Source of the DNA: GWE2-42-39 sp942493345
GTDB taxonomy: Bacteria; Bacteroidota; Bacteroidia; Bacteroidales; Prolixibacteraceae
NCBI GenBank assembly: GCA_942493345.1
Contig: OW818695.1
Coordinates: forward strand, 1,674,001-1,738,000
DNA length: 64,000 nt
Reading direction: 5' to 3'
Shown here one piece after another: positions 37,661 through 47,455 of the stretch (the first letter of the stretch is position 1; every line of letters starts with the position of its first letter). Below the pieces are notes generated by a model that saw nothing but the letters and a program-made list of their open reading frames with translations, did no database searches and was not told where the DNA came from. Position numbers and translations under genes: made by a program.

Positions 37661-38242
37661 ATGATCCCGGAATTCAATAAAGAAGAGGTTTTGTCTGAAC
37701 TTTTAAATGATAATAAAATAGCGCTTGAAAAGGTGTTTAATTATTACTATCCTCGGCTTTATAATTTCTCAAAATCGTTTTTAAAACTCGAAGAGGGTAT
37801 TGACGATATTCTTCAGGAAGTTTTTATAAAAATCTGGCAAAACAGAAAAAATATAAAAACGTTTGAAACCTTTAATTCATACATTTTTACAATAACCCGG
37901 AATCTTTTGCTGAACGAATTACGAAGCCGTCTGAGCAATCAAAAGATCAGGGATAACATATTGAAAGCCTCGCTGGCTGAAGAATATTTACCTTTCGAAA
38001 AACTTGATTATTTGGAATTGAAGGAGAAAATTGAAGAAATTATAGAAGAACTACCTTCCAAACAAAAAGAAATATTCAAATTGAGTCGGATTGAAGGTCT
38101 GTCGCACAAGGAAATTGCTGAAGAACTAAATATTTCAACAAAAACTGTTGAATATCACATTACGCAGTCAATCAGTGTTCTAAAGGCAAAACTGGAGTCG
38201 TTTGGGTTAATCTCGTTACTTTATTTGTACCTGTTTTTATAA
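37661..38242 (+). CDS. ECF-type RNA polymerase sigma factor (PUL regulator)
   Basis: Region 2 is seen as ALEKVFNYYYPRLYNFSKSF and GIDDILQEVFIKIWQNRKN. Region 4 is ELPSKQKEIFKLSRIEGLSHKEI followed by EELNISTKTVEYHITQS, ending in the hydrophobic tail typical of Bacteroidota PUL sigma factors. The length of 193 residues is normal. It is followed by fecR, susC and susD, and should govern the GH110-containing PUL. Confidence 0.94.
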   Translation: MIPEFNKEEVLSELLNDNKIALEKVFNYYYPRLYNFSKSFLKLEEGIDDILQEVFIKIWQNRKNIKTFETFNSYIFTITRNLLLNELRSRLSNQKIRDNILKASLAEEYLPFEKLDYLELKEKIEEIIEELPSKQKEIFKLSRIEGLSHKEIAEELNISTKTVEYHITQSISVLKAKLESFGLISLLYLYLFL

Positions 38243-38306
38243 TTTTCCTGAATAATCTTTAGGGATAGGTCCTTTTGCTGTGTATAACTATCAAAGAAAA
38301 CACAGA

Positions 38307-39293
38307 ATGAAGAGTGTATTCAAAAAATATTTACAGTCTGTTATCTCTCCTGAAGAGTTTGAAAAGTTTTGCACTTTTATCAATCACGAGAAAAATAACG
38401 AAAATATTCTGAAATTGATGGAAACGGAATGGAGCAACCAGTTTGATATTGATCAGGCTGTTCCTGCCAATCCGTTATTGTTTCAAAAAATTCAACTTGC
38501 CATTCTTCAGGATGAAAGTACAATTGCAACCAGAAAACTAAAATTATATGCCATTGCAACGCGTATTGCTGCTGTTTTAGTAATTGGCCTGCTTTTCACC
38601 GGCATCTGGATATACATGCAAAAAAATTCATCGCTTGACAATCTTTCTACTCAAACAGTAAGTATTCCACTCGGCGCCCAAACACAACTTCATTTGCCCG
38701 ATGGTTCTTTAGTCTGGTTAAATTCAGGCTCAACATTAACCTATTCTGATGATTTTTCGAAGAAACGCCGGGTCGAATTGAAAGGAGAAGCATTTTTTGA
38801 TGTTGTGAAAAGTAAAACCCCGTTCAAGGTAAATACATCATCCGGAACAATTGAAGTTTTGGGTACTGCTTTTAATGTCCTGGCTTATGATGACGATGAA
38901 TTTTCAGTTACCCTCGAACGAGGGATTGTTAATGTAACAGATCACGATCAAACACAACGGGTAACGTTAAATCCCGGGGAACAAGCATGTCTGGAGCAAA
39001 ATAAGCTGGTGAAAAATACGGTGAACACCGAACTGTTTACTTCATGGAAAGATGGCAAATTAATATTCTCTCGGGAACCATTTCCAGCTATGATAAAACG
39101 ACTGGAACGTTGGTACAATGTTCAGATAGAACATGCCAACTATAATTTTGATGGATTATGGTTTTCGGGCACAATTGAAGGGGAAACCTTGACCGAAGTG
39201 ATGGATATGATTTGCAAAGCCGCGCCGGTAGTTTATTCCTGTAATTCAAAAACCCGAAAAGTAATAATCGAAGCAAAAGAAAAAACAAACTAA
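38307..39293 (+). CDS. FecR-family anti-sigma factor
   Basis: The N-terminal sigma-binding part (about 1-80) is followed by a membrane segment (IAAVLVIGLLFTGIWIYM) and a periplasmic FecR domain with SIPLGAQTQLHLPDGSLVWL, LKGEAFFDVVKS, VLGTAFNVLAYDDD and VTLNPGEQACL. A C-terminal STN-like region follows (MIKRLERWYNVQIEHANY). An in-frame GTG at 38280 is a possible earlier start; I prefer ATG. It sits between its sigma factor and the STN-bearing SusC. Confidence 0.94.
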   Translation: MKSVFKKYLQSVISPEEFEKFCTFINHEKNNENILKLMETEWSNQFDIDQAVPANPLLFQKIQLAILQDESTIATRKLKLYAIATRIAAVLVIGLLFTGIWIYMQKNSSLDNLSTQTVSIPLGAQTQLHLPDGSLVWLNSGSTLTYSDDFSKKRRVELKGEAFFDVVKSKTPFKVNTSSGTIEVLGTAFNVLAYDDDEFSVTLERGIVNVTDHDQTQRVTLNPGEQACLEQNKLVKNTVNTELFTSWKDGKLIFSREPFPAMIKRLERWYNVQIEHANYNFDGLWFSGTIEGETLTEVMDMICKAAPVVYSCNSKTRKVIIEAKEKTN

Positions 39294-39409
39294 ATAATTA
39301 AGAGGATGAGATCTGCAATCTAAAAAACGAAAGAAGCAGGAAATGCGACTTCCTACTTCTTTCAACAATTGATTTTATAACGTGTACATAAACCAATCAT
39401 TACAAAATT

Positions 39410-42400
39410 ATGAAAAAAAAACGAGGTTTTTGTGACCCTTGGTCATGTCTTAATCAAACTTTATTGAAAATGAAATTAACCGTCTTCATTTTATTGTTCT
39501 CCATAATGGGGACCCTGGCTTCAAAAAGTTACTCGCAGGCTAACAAATTGACAATGAATGTAAAGGATGTTAGAGTTGAGGATTTTTTGCGGATTATTGA
39601 GAATCAGAGTTTATACCGGTTTTTTTATAGCGGAGAAATAAACGTTGATCAAAAAATGTCTGGTGATTTTACCAATGCTACAATCAATGAAATTCTGGAT
39701 AAGGCATTGGTAGACAAAGGTATTAAGTACGAAATTACCGGTCGCCAGGTAATTTTATCTTCCTCTGTTGCCCCTTTGGTTGCGAACCAGTCAAGAACCG
39801 TTACCGGGAAAGTCACCGATTCGTCCAAAGTCCCGCTTCCCGGGGTTTCGGTAGTGGTGAAAGGAACAACCAACGGGACAATTACAAATTTCGACGGGAA
39901 CTATTCGTTAGTCAATATTCCTGCAGATGCGATCCTCGTTTTTTCGTTTGTGGGCATGAGAAGTCAGGAAATTTCAATTGCCGGAAAATCGTCGGTCAAT
40001 GTCGTTTTGCAAGAAGAAACAATTGGCATTGAAGAAGTGGTAGCTGTAGGGTACGGGGTACAGAAAAAAGTAAATTTATCAGGAGCTGTATCTTCCATTT
40101 CGAGCGACGAACAACTGGAAAACCGGCCGATAACACACTTATCACAAGCTCTTTCCGGAAATGCATCAGGTATTTTTGTGTCTCAGAGTTCTGGTCAACC
40201 GGGGCGCGATGGATCAACTATTCGAATACGAGGTGTGGGAACATTAAATAACTCTGACCCGTTGGTAATCATCGATGGAGATATTAGTAGTTTAAACAAT
40301 GTTAATCCGGAGGACGTGGCCAATATTTCCATTTTAAAAGACGCTGCATCTGCAGCTATTTATGGTTCGCGGGCCGCCAATGGAGTGATTGTAGTAACCA
40401 CAAAAAAGGGGAAAAGCGGAAAGACCAAAGTTAATTACAATGGTAGTTTTGGTTTTCAGGAAGCAACTAATCTTTTTGAATCGATAACTGATTATCCTAC
40501 CTATATGGAATTTATGAATCGGATTAATAAATCCGATAACCCGGCAAATCCGAACTTTTTTTCACAAGCCACCATCGATACATGGAGAAATGCAACGGAT
40601 AGGGAAGCATACCCGAATACCGACTGGATGAAGGTTATGTTTGGCAAAGGAACGATGACAAAGCACAATATCTCGATAAGCGGAGGCGATGATAAAACAA
40701 CCTTCTATTTGTCGGGAAAATACATGGACAACAAGGGGATTATGGATAATACGGAATATAAATATTACAGTTTTCGTTTAAACCTCGACCACCAGCTTAG
40801 TAAATCAATAAAGATTGGCACCAATCTTTCTTCCGATTGGAGAGACACGCAGGAGCCTCTTGATGTCGTTACGCTAATGTATTACGGGGCAAATTCAGTC
40901 CCGGGTCAAGCTCCTAAAAAAATTGTTGATGGAGAATTAAGATATGGCGCCAGAAATACAGATGAAGAATCTCAATCTGTAGCGAATCCATTACAATATA
41001 TCGACACATGGTTTTATCCTCAGGTTGGGAAATATTATCGCTCAAAAGTGTACGCCGAAATTAATATACTGGATGGTTTGAAATGGTTGGTAAACGGTAA
41101 TCTTGAATATTATAACAAGCAAAGTAAACAGTATAAACTAAGTGGCCCTATCCAATGGCGTTGGAACTTCAACAACAATACTGTTGCATCAAAAAATGAC
41201 GATCTACCTTCTGTCCTTACTCAAGCCTTTAGTGAGCAATGCATATTATCATTGTATTCTACCCTTAACTATGCCAAAAAATTTAACGACAAACATGATC
41301 TCAACGTGCTTATTGGTGTGAGCAGGGAATCAGCTAATGATAAAAATTTTTCGGCAAGCAACCAAAAGTTCCCTTCAAATGACACTTGGGAACTCAATGC
41401 CGGTTTACTAACTCCTACTGTTAGCGGTAATTCTTCCGGGTATAGGCTCGGATCTTATTTTAGCCGTTTAAATTATAATTTTAAAGAGAAATATTTGTTC
41501 GAGGGAAATTTTCGCTATGATGGATCTTCCCGGTTTGCTCCTGATAACCGATGGGGAATATTTCCTTCATTTTCCGGGGCATGGAGATTGAGCGAAGAAG
41601 AATTCTTTAAAGGATTCAATTTATCCTTTATAAACAATGTTAAACTTAGAGGATCCTGGGGACAGCTTGGCAACCAGCAGATTGGTTTATATCAATACAT
41701 GGACCTGTATTCACCGGGACAGGACTATACAATAGGTGGTAGTCTTTCAGCAGGCTTGGCTCCAACAACTTTATCCAATCCGGATATCACCTGGGAAACT
41801 ACTACTACAGAAGATATTGGTGCAGATCTTTCGTTTTTCAATGACAGGTTAAATATTACAGCCGATTGGTTTAATCGCAGAACGGAGGACATTTTAGTGC
41901 GTATCCCGTTATCTTCATTATATGGGGGGTTGACAGCTCCTTATCAGAATGTGGGTATTGTAGAAAACAAAGGATGGGAAATTGAATTAGCGCATCGAAA
42001 CAAAATTGGGGATTTCACCTATTCGGTAAGTGGTAACTTTACGACGATAGATAATAATGTCGTATATTTTCAGGGCGATCCAAAAGTAACGCAATCACTT
42101 GGAAATAATACGATCATAATGCAAGGTCAGCCGTATGGTGCCATTTATGGATACAGAGCCTTGGGAACATTTAAAAACACCGACGAGATCGCTGCCTGGG
42201 CAAAACAAAAAACCAGCGGTTCAAATAAACCTGGCGATTTAAAATATGAGGACGTAAGCGGGCCGGATGGTGTTCCTGATGAAGTAATTAATGCAAGCGA
42301 CAGAGTTATAATAGGGAATACAACTCCGAAGTATTATTATGGATTAAACGCTGAAATTGATTACAAAGGTTTTAACCTTTATGTAATGTTCCAGGGAATG

Positions 42401-42805
42401 GCTGGCGCCGATAGATATTATCACAACTTATGGAATACTACGGCAATAAGGTATGGAAGACAGATCAATTCATATTTTCTCGATGCCTGGTCGACTGAAA
42501 ATCCAGATAGCAATATTCCACGCTTAACCTTGGATACAAACGGAGATAATACTCAAGTTTCATCTTTTTGGGTTCAGGATGTATCTTACTTAAGGTTAAA
42601 AGATATTCAGTTGTCCTACACACTACCTGCTAAATGGCTTAAAAAGACATTTATTTCGAAGATGCAGGTTTATGCCAATGGTCAGAATCTACTTACCTGG
42701 ACTAATTTTAGGGGTTTAGATCCTGAGACTTCAGACTATTTACAATATAACGTTGAACATCCAAATGTTCGGATTATTTCATTTGGAGTAAATGCTTCAT
42801 TTTAA
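39410..42805 (+). CDS. SusC-family TonB-dependent receptor with STN signalling domain
   Basis: 1131 residues. Signal peptide, STN domain (about 45-115: KLTMNVKDVRVEDFLRIIEN, INEILDKALVDKGIKYEI), carboxypeptidase-regulatory-like domain (about 137-215: VTGKVTDSSKVPLPGVSVVV), then IEEVVAVGYGVQKKVNLSGA, the plug (IRIRGVGTLNNSDPLVIIDG, ISILKDAASAAIYGSRAA) and the barrel, ending in GVNASF. It is paired with the SusD immediately downstream and signals through the FecR upstream. The GH110 enzyme behind it suggests an alpha-1,3-galactose-capped glycan as cargo. Confidence 0.96.
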   Translation: MKKKRGFCDPWSCLNQTLLKMKLTVFILLFSIMGTLASKSYSQANKLTMNVKDVRVEDFLRIIENQSLYRFFYSGEINVDQKMSGDFTNATINEILDKALVDKGIKYEITGRQVILSSSVAPLVANQSRTVTGKVTDSSKVPLPGVSVVVKGTTNGTITNFDGNYSLVNIPADAILVFSFVGMRSQEISIAGKSSVNVVLQEETIGIEEVVAVGYGVQKKVNLSGAVSSISSDEQLENRPITHLSQALSGNASGIFVSQSSGQPGRDGSTIRIRGVGTLNNSDPLVIIDGDISSLNNVNPEDVANISILKDAASAAIYGSRAANGVIVVTTKKGKSGKTKVNYNGSFGFQEATNLFESITDYPTYMEFMNRINKSDNPANPNFFSQATIDTWRNATDREAYPNTDWMKVMFGKGTMTKHNISISGGDDKTTFYLSGKYMDNKGIMDNTEYKYYSFRLNLDHQLSKSIKIGTNLSSDWRDTQEPLDVVTLMYYGANSVPGQAPKKIVDGELRYGARNTDEESQSVANPLQYIDTWFYPQVGKYYRSKVYAEINILDGLKWLVNGNLEYYNKQSKQYKLSGPIQWRWNFNNNTVASKNDDLPSVLTQAFSEQCILSLYSTLNYAKKFNDKHDLNVLIGVSRESANDKNFSASNQKFPSNDTWELNAGLLTPTVSGNSSGYRLGSYFSRLNYNFKEKYLFEGNFRYDGSSRFAPDNRWGIFPSFSGAWRLSEEEFFKGFNLSFINNVKLRGSWGQLGNQQIGLYQYMDLYSPGQDYTIGGSLSAGLAPTTLSNPDITWETTTTEDIGADLSFFNDRLNITADWFNRRTEDILVRIPLSSLYGGLTAPYQNVGIVENKGWEIELAHRNKIGDFTYSVSGNFTTIDNNVVYFQGDPKVTQSLGNNTIIMQGQPYGAIYGYRALGTFKNTDEIAAWAKQKTSGSNKPGDLKYEDVSGPDGVPDEVINASDRVIIGNTTPKYYYGLNAEIDYKGFNLYVMFQGMAGADRYYHNLWNTTAIRYGRQINSYFLDAWSTENPDSNIPRLTLDTNGDNTQVSSFWVQDVSYLRLKDIQLSYTLPAKWLKKTFISKMQVYANGQNLLTWTNFRGLDPETSDYLQYNVEHPNVRIISFGVNASF

Positions 42806-42825
42806 TGATTAATACTTTAAAAATC

Positions 42826-44367
42826 ATGAAAAATATATATATCGCAATAATAACAACCCTCTTGTTTACAGGTTGTAGTGACGATTTCTTCGATACCACC
42901 CCTGCGGCCCAGCTTTCCAGTGCTAATTTCTGGAAAACAGCAGATGATGCCAAATCGGGTATTAATGCTATCTACAACCAAATGCAAAGTAATATCTATA
43001 TCTATCAATATCACCCTCTCACCGACGGTATGACTCCAAACGCTTACCTGTGGAGCGATTATACTCATGGCTATCAGGTTATTGCTAAGGGAAACAGTAT
43101 TCTTCCTACCACAACGACTCCTTTCCAGAGTAAATGGAATGGCTTGTATAATGGAATTTACAAAGCTAATTTAGCGATTTCAAAAATCACAGAAATGACT
43201 TTCGATGCAACATTAAAAAACCGCTATGTTGCAGAAGCCAGATTTTTGCGTGCCCTGTTCTACTATAACCTTGCAGATTTTTACGGTGGTGCACCCATTA
43301 TTCAGGAAGTTTTGCAGTTGGGAGATGAACTTCCGGCAAGAAACACACGAGATGAAGTACTGGATTTCATTATTGCAGAATGTGATGAAGCTGCAAAATA
43401 TCTTCCGGCAAGTTATGGCGCTTCAGATGTTGGACGGGCAACTTTGGGAGCCGCCTTTACTTTAAAGGCAAAAACGTACTTACTAAACAATCGATTCAAA
43501 GGAGCGGCAGATGCAGCGAAACAAGTAATGGATCTTGGAAAATACCAGTTATATAACGACTATGAAAAAATGTTTACTTCTGTTTCAGCAGAAAATAATT
43601 CGGAAGTAATTTTTGATGTGCAATATGCTGGCCCAGGGCAGGGAGAAGGAAGCCTTATGGATAAGTTTATAGCTCCAAATAACTCCTATGGTAAAGGATG
43701 GAACCACATGCAACCCACCATAGATATGGTAAATAGTTATGAAATGACTAATGGGAAAATGATTACTGATCCTGCTTCTGGTTATGATCCTGCAAACCCT
43801 TATGCGAACAGGGATCCGCGATTAGCAGCTACAATAATAACTCCTGGCTCAACCTGGAAAGGAATGCCATATTCCAGTGTAAAGACCGATGGTTCAAGCT
43901 ATTATTTGGGATATCTCCCACGTAAATATGTTTTAACTGTTGATGGTTATGCGAATGGCGATTCGCCGCTTAATTTCATCTTATTTAGGTATGCCGATGT
44001 ATTATTGATATATGCTGAAGCTAAAAATGAAGCTGATGGACCGAGTGCCGATGTTTACTCTGCCATAAATCTTGTGCGATCAAGGCCAGGTGTGGCAATG
44101 CCTCCGGTCGCTACGGGCAAGACGCAAAGCGAACTAAGAGAAATAATTCGCCATGAACGAAGAATTGAACTGGCATTCGAAGGAATTTATTATTCCGACA
44201 TCCGTCGGTGGAAGATAGCCAAAGATCTAAATAACGGCTTCGTTATTCGGAAGATTAATGGTCAACTATTGGAAACCAGGGCTTTTATCGATGCTTTCTA
44301 TTTGTGGCCAATTCCACAAGCTGAAAGAGACCTCAATCCGAAACTGGACCAAAATCCAGGATACTAA
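42826..44367 (+). CDS. SusD/RagB-family glycan-binding lipoprotein
   Basis: The ATG at 42826 begins a textbook lipoprotein signal (MKNIYIAIITTLLFTGC). An in-frame ATG at 42805 overlaps the susC stop codon as TAATG and would add seven residues, so translational coupling is possible. SusD signatures are FFDTTPAAQLSSANFWKTAD, YVAEARFLRALFYYNLADFYGG, FRYADVLLIYAEAKNEADG, IIRHERRIELAFEGIYYSDI and YLWPIPQAERDLNP. The length of about 513 residues is normal. A terminator-like hairpin follows at 44380. Confidence 0.95.
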   Translation: MKNIYIAIITTLLFTGCSDDFFDTTPAAQLSSANFWKTADDAKSGINAIYNQMQSNIYIYQYHPLTDGMTPNAYLWSDYTHGYQVIAKGNSILPTTTTPFQSKWNGLYNGIYKANLAISKITEMTFDATLKNRYVAEARFLRALFYYNLADFYGGAPIIQEVLQLGDELPARNTRDEVLDFIIAECDEAAKYLPASYGASDVGRATLGAAFTLKAKTYLLNNRFKGAADAAKQVMDLGKYQLYNDYEKMFTSVSAENNSEVIFDVQYAGPGQGEGSLMDKFIAPNNSYGKGWNHMQPTIDMVNSYEMTNGKMITDPASGYDPANPYANRDPRLAATIITPGSTWKGMPYSSVKTDGSSYYLGYLPRKYVLTVDGYANGDSPLNFILFRYADVLLIYAEAKNEADGPSADVYSAINLVRSRPGVAMPPVATGKTQSELREIIRHERRIELAFEGIYYSDIRRWKIAKDLNNGFVIRKINGQLLETRAFIDAFYLWPIPQAERDLNPKLDQNPGY

Positions 44368-44379
44368 TTTCTACTGAAA

Positions 44380-44415
44380 AACAGGATGTTGCAGTTGTAG
44401 CATCCTGTTCTTTTT
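44380..44415 (+). terminator. Hairpin with T tract between SusD and GH110
   Basis: AACAGGATG (44380-44388) and CATCCTGTT (44401-44409) form a perfect 9-bp stem followed by CTTTTT. It has full intrinsic-terminator form yet lies before a same-strand PUL enzyme gene, so it probably attenuates rather than ends the operon. Confidence 0.75.
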
Positions 44416-44443
44416 AATAATAACCCATTACTTATATAACCCA

Positions 44444-46306
44444 ATGAGGCATTTTAATAGTATTCCGAAACGAATATTCTATTTCGTTGTAACGATATGT
44501 TGTTTTTTACAGGTTAATTCAAAAGCATGCCCTGCAGATACCATCCGCATAACGGATTTTGGAATTAAGCCAAACACCCGTGTTAATGCAGTCCCGGCGG
44601 TACAAGCCGCATTAAAGGCTTGCAAAGGAAAAGAAAATATCGTTTTGGTTTTTCCTAAAGGGCGATATGATTTCTGGCCACAACACGCCATTGAGAAAGT
44701 TTATTATGAATCCAATACAACGGACAACAATCCGAAAACATTAGGAATATTGGTTGAAGAGCTAAACAATCTGGTTATCGACGGTGAAACCTCATCATTT
44801 ATTTACCATGGAACTATACAGCCTTTCACCATTGATAGGTGCAACAATGTAAGTATCAAAAATGTAAAGATCGACTGGGACTTTCCATTAACAGGGCAGG
44901 GTGAAGTTATTGATACCACCAGTAAATATATTGATGTTAAAATTGATGAAAAACAATATCCGTTTGAAATTGAAAATGGCAAACTAATGTTCGTGGGCGA
45001 AGGATGGAAAAGCGGTATCTGGATCATCATGGAATATGAACGCAATACGCATATTATTGCTCCTCAAACAGGTGATATTCCGGCATTAGGGAACGATTGG
45101 AAAAAATATAATGCGGAGCGCATCGGAGCCGGAGTTGTGCGTTTAACCTATCCTTTTAAAAGAAAGCCCAAACCGGGAAATTTTCTTATTTTCAGACATA
45201 GTCCGCGCGATCATGCAGCTATATTTATTCAAAAAAGTAAGGATGTCAAATTATTAAACATGGACATCCATCATTGTGCAGGCCTGGGAATATTATCCCA
45301 GTATACTGAAAATCTTGATTTCAGAAAAATCAATTTTGTGCCTAATGCGGAAAAAGACAGATACTTCAGCGGGCACGATGATGCTATGCACTATTCAAGC
45401 TGTAAAGGAACTATTGTTGTCGACAGCTGCCGTTATGCCGGGCTAATGGATGATCCAATCAATATTCACGGAACCTATGTTAAGATCATTGAAAAACTTG
45501 GAGCAAATAAATTGCTTTGCCGTTTTATGGAAAGTATGAGTGTCGGCATGGAGTGGGCACGAACAGGCGAAGAGGTTGGTTTTATTAATAATGAATCGCT
45601 TCAAACAATAGGAAAAGGTGTTGTATCTGCATTTAAGCCAATCAGTACTACCGATTTTGAAATTACCTTTGCCAATGATGTTCCACCGAATGTAAAAATT
45701 GATAACGGACTTGAAAATCTCACATGGACGCCATCGGCAACAATAACCAATTCATCTTTTGAAAGCTGCAGGGCAAGAGGAATTTTGGTCAGCACACCGA
45801 AAAAAGTGGTGATCGAGAATAATGTTTTTAGTTCAAGCGGTTCCGCTATTCTTGTTGCAGGCGATGTAAATTCATGGTACGAATCGGGCGCTGTAACCGA
45901 CTTGTTAATTAAAGGAAATAAATTTTTAGCGCCAACAATGACTTCGCATTATCAGTTTTGCGAAGCAATCATCAGCCTGTTTCCCGAAGTTCCTGTTTTA
46001 AATGAGAAAACTCCAACCTATCACCGTAACATTCGCATCGTAAACAACGAGTTTCATTCCTACGATTATCCGATACTGTTTGCGCAATCGATCGATCGTT
46101 TAACATTCGAGGACAATTCACTTCAACGAAGCTATGATTACAAGCCTTTTCATGATCGAAAAGCCACATTTTCATTGATCGCATGTAAAAACGTTGTTAT
46201 TAAAAACAATTTCATCGACGACCATCTGTTGGGTAAAAACATAAGATTACAGTTTATGGACAAAAAAGAAGTAATGTTATTGCAGCAGGGCCTTACTTTT
46301 GAGTAA
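44444..46306 (+). CDS. GH110 family exo-alpha-1,3-galactosidase
   Basis: GH110 enzymes remove terminal alpha-1,3-linked galactose (blood group B type glycans, linear B antigen, carrageenan-derived units) with inversion. After a signal peptide the protein is a right-handed beta-helix. It opens with RITDFGIKPNTRVNAVPAVQ and VFPKGRYDFWP and holds the two family acid clusters SGHDDAMHYSS (Asp312/Asp313) and GLMDDPINIHGTYV (Asp336/Asp337), with CRARGILVSTPKKVVIENN and later helix turns behind. The length of 620 residues matches GH110. It is the only enzyme of its PUL in this window, so it should define that PUL's substrate. Exact subfamily is not decided. Confidence 0.92.
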   Translation: MRHFNSIPKRIFYFVVTICCFLQVNSKACPADTIRITDFGIKPNTRVNAVPAVQAALKACKGKENIVLVFPKGRYDFWPQHAIEKVYYESNTTDNNPKTLGILVEELNNLVIDGETSSFIYHGTIQPFTIDRCNNVSIKNVKIDWDFPLTGQGEVIDTTSKYIDVKIDEKQYPFEIENGKLMFVGEGWKSGIWIIMEYERNTHIIAPQTGDIPALGNDWKKYNAERIGAGVVRLTYPFKRKPKPGNFLIFRHSPRDHAAIFIQKSKDVKLLNMDIHHCAGLGILSQYTENLDFRKINFVPNAEKDRYFSGHDDAMHYSSCKGTIVVDSCRYAGLMDDPINIHGTYVKIIEKLGANKLLCRFMESMSVGMEWARTGEEVGFINNESLQTIGKGVVSAFKPISTTDFEITFANDVPPNVKIDNGLENLTWTPSATITNSSFESCRARGILVSTPKKVVIENNVFSSSGSAILVAGDVNSWYESGAVTDLLIKGNKFLAPTMTSHYQFCEAIISLFPEVPVLNEKTPTYHRNIRIVNNEFHSYDYPILFAQSIDRLTFEDNSLQRSYDYKPFHDRKATFSLIACKNVVIKNNFIDDHLLGKNIRLQFMDKKEVMLLQQGLTFE

Positions 46307-46374
46307 GTCCTATTTTTAAACCCGGCAAGTCATAAATAGATAACAACTTCGACTTTAATGACTGTTTGCTTCCA

Positions 46375-46412
46375 TATAACCTACGTATTTGTATATCAAT
46401 ACGTAGGTTATA
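46375..46412. repeat. Perfect 15-bp inverted repeat after GH110
   Basis: TATAACCTACGTATT (46375-46389) and AATACGTAGGTTATA (46398-46412) are exact inverted copies around an 8-nt loop. A long A+T-rich stem with no T tract after it; it may end the GH110 transcript or be a protein-binding palindrome before the broken sigma gene. Confidence 0.6.
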
Positions 46413-46565
46413 CTTCTGGGAGTTTCCTTTCAATGACTGGCTCTCCGGTACAAAGCAACGAATTCATTATATCTCGGCTCACGTCCGAATTAATTTTCAG
46501 ACTTCACTACTTGTTTTTCATTTCAGATTTTTAATAGTTTTTTTCCAGCTAATCAAACGTATAGA

Positions 46566-47155
46566 ATGACTGAAAATGAAAAATATCTGTTCGAAAGAAT
46601 ACGAAATGGCGATGAGGCTGCATTTAAAGTCATCTTTAATTCCTTTTATTCCCTTTTGTATTATTTTATCGTGAATATATTCCCAACGACAATCTGGCTG
46701 AAAACATGGTTCAGAATACATTTCTGATATTATGGAATAAACGAAACGACTTGAAGGAAGACACCAATATCAATGCCTGGCTGTACACCGTGGCGCGGAA
46801 TAATTGTTTGGAGAAACTTCGCGGCGATAAATCTCAAAAAAACGTGTTCATTCATAATCATCTGAATGAATTGGAACTCGAAATAAACATGGACGCCTTA
46901 TCTATTCTGGATACCTCGGATCTGACTTTCACTGAAATTGAACACATCATTGAGAATACGCTTGCCGGATTGGCGCCACAATGCCGGAGAATTTTCGAGT
47001 TAAGCCGCTTCGAAAACAAGAAAAATAAAGAAATAGCCGAAGAATTGGAAATTTCGGCAAAAGCAGTTGAAGGCCAGATTACCAGAGCATTAAAGGTATT
47101 TAAAGCCACATTAAAGGATTACCTACCCTTGGTCTCCTACTTATTTGTTGGCTAA
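46566..47155 (+). pseudogene. ECF-type sigma factor gene broken by a frameshift
   Basis: The ATG at 46566 begins a normal sigma N-terminus (NEKYLFERIRNGDEAAFKVI, FNSFYSLLYYF). Near 46665-46672 the frame must shift by one base, after which the other frame continues correctly with REYIPNDNLAENMVQNTFLI, then LWNKRNDL, region 4 (LAPQCRRIFELSRFENKKNK, EIAEELEISAKAVEGQITRA) and the usual hydrophobic end. The total of 590 nt is one base short of a multiple of three, consistent with a single-base deletion. No fecR or susC follows, so it has also lost its partners. A sequencing error is the alternative. ATG at 46706 would give only a truncated protein without most of region 2. Confidence 0.85.
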
Positions 47156-47426
47156 ACAAACTGAATTTCCTGCCAATGCTCCAATTTTATCTTTAAAACT
47201 CAACGCTTCTAATTCTCAAACACTCCCACAAAATAAGAAATAAGGAATTCTGTTGCAGGCGCATTTGTGATATTTCGATATTCCTCATTTTTTGTTCGTT
47301 ATTCGATATTTAGAAATGAAGAGGATCCAATAAAAGTAGTTTCAACTTTAAACAAGTTCATTAATAAAAATCAGAAAATCTATCCCAAATAAGGGAGTGA
47401 ATGTTTTATATGTATTAACTTTAAAT
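47156..47426. other. Gene-free stretch between the PULs and ispG
   Basis: A+T-rich, with no open frame of interest and no strong hairpin that I can see. It is the boundary between accessory PULs and core genes. Confidence 0.5.
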
Positions 47427-47434
47427 TAACTTTG
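47427..47434 (+). promoter_or_regulatory. -7 box of ispG
   Basis: TAACTTTG matches TAnnTTTG exactly and ends 21 nt before the ispG ATG. A second TAACTTTA lies just upstream at 47416. Confidence 0.6.
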
Positions 47435-47455
47435 CAGCCTGCAAAATACGGAGAG

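Noticed and set aside
46706..47155. Intact 149-residue sigma factor starting at 46706
   Set aside because: It would lack most of region 2, and the missing N-terminus is present just upstream in another frame, so a frameshift is the better explanation.
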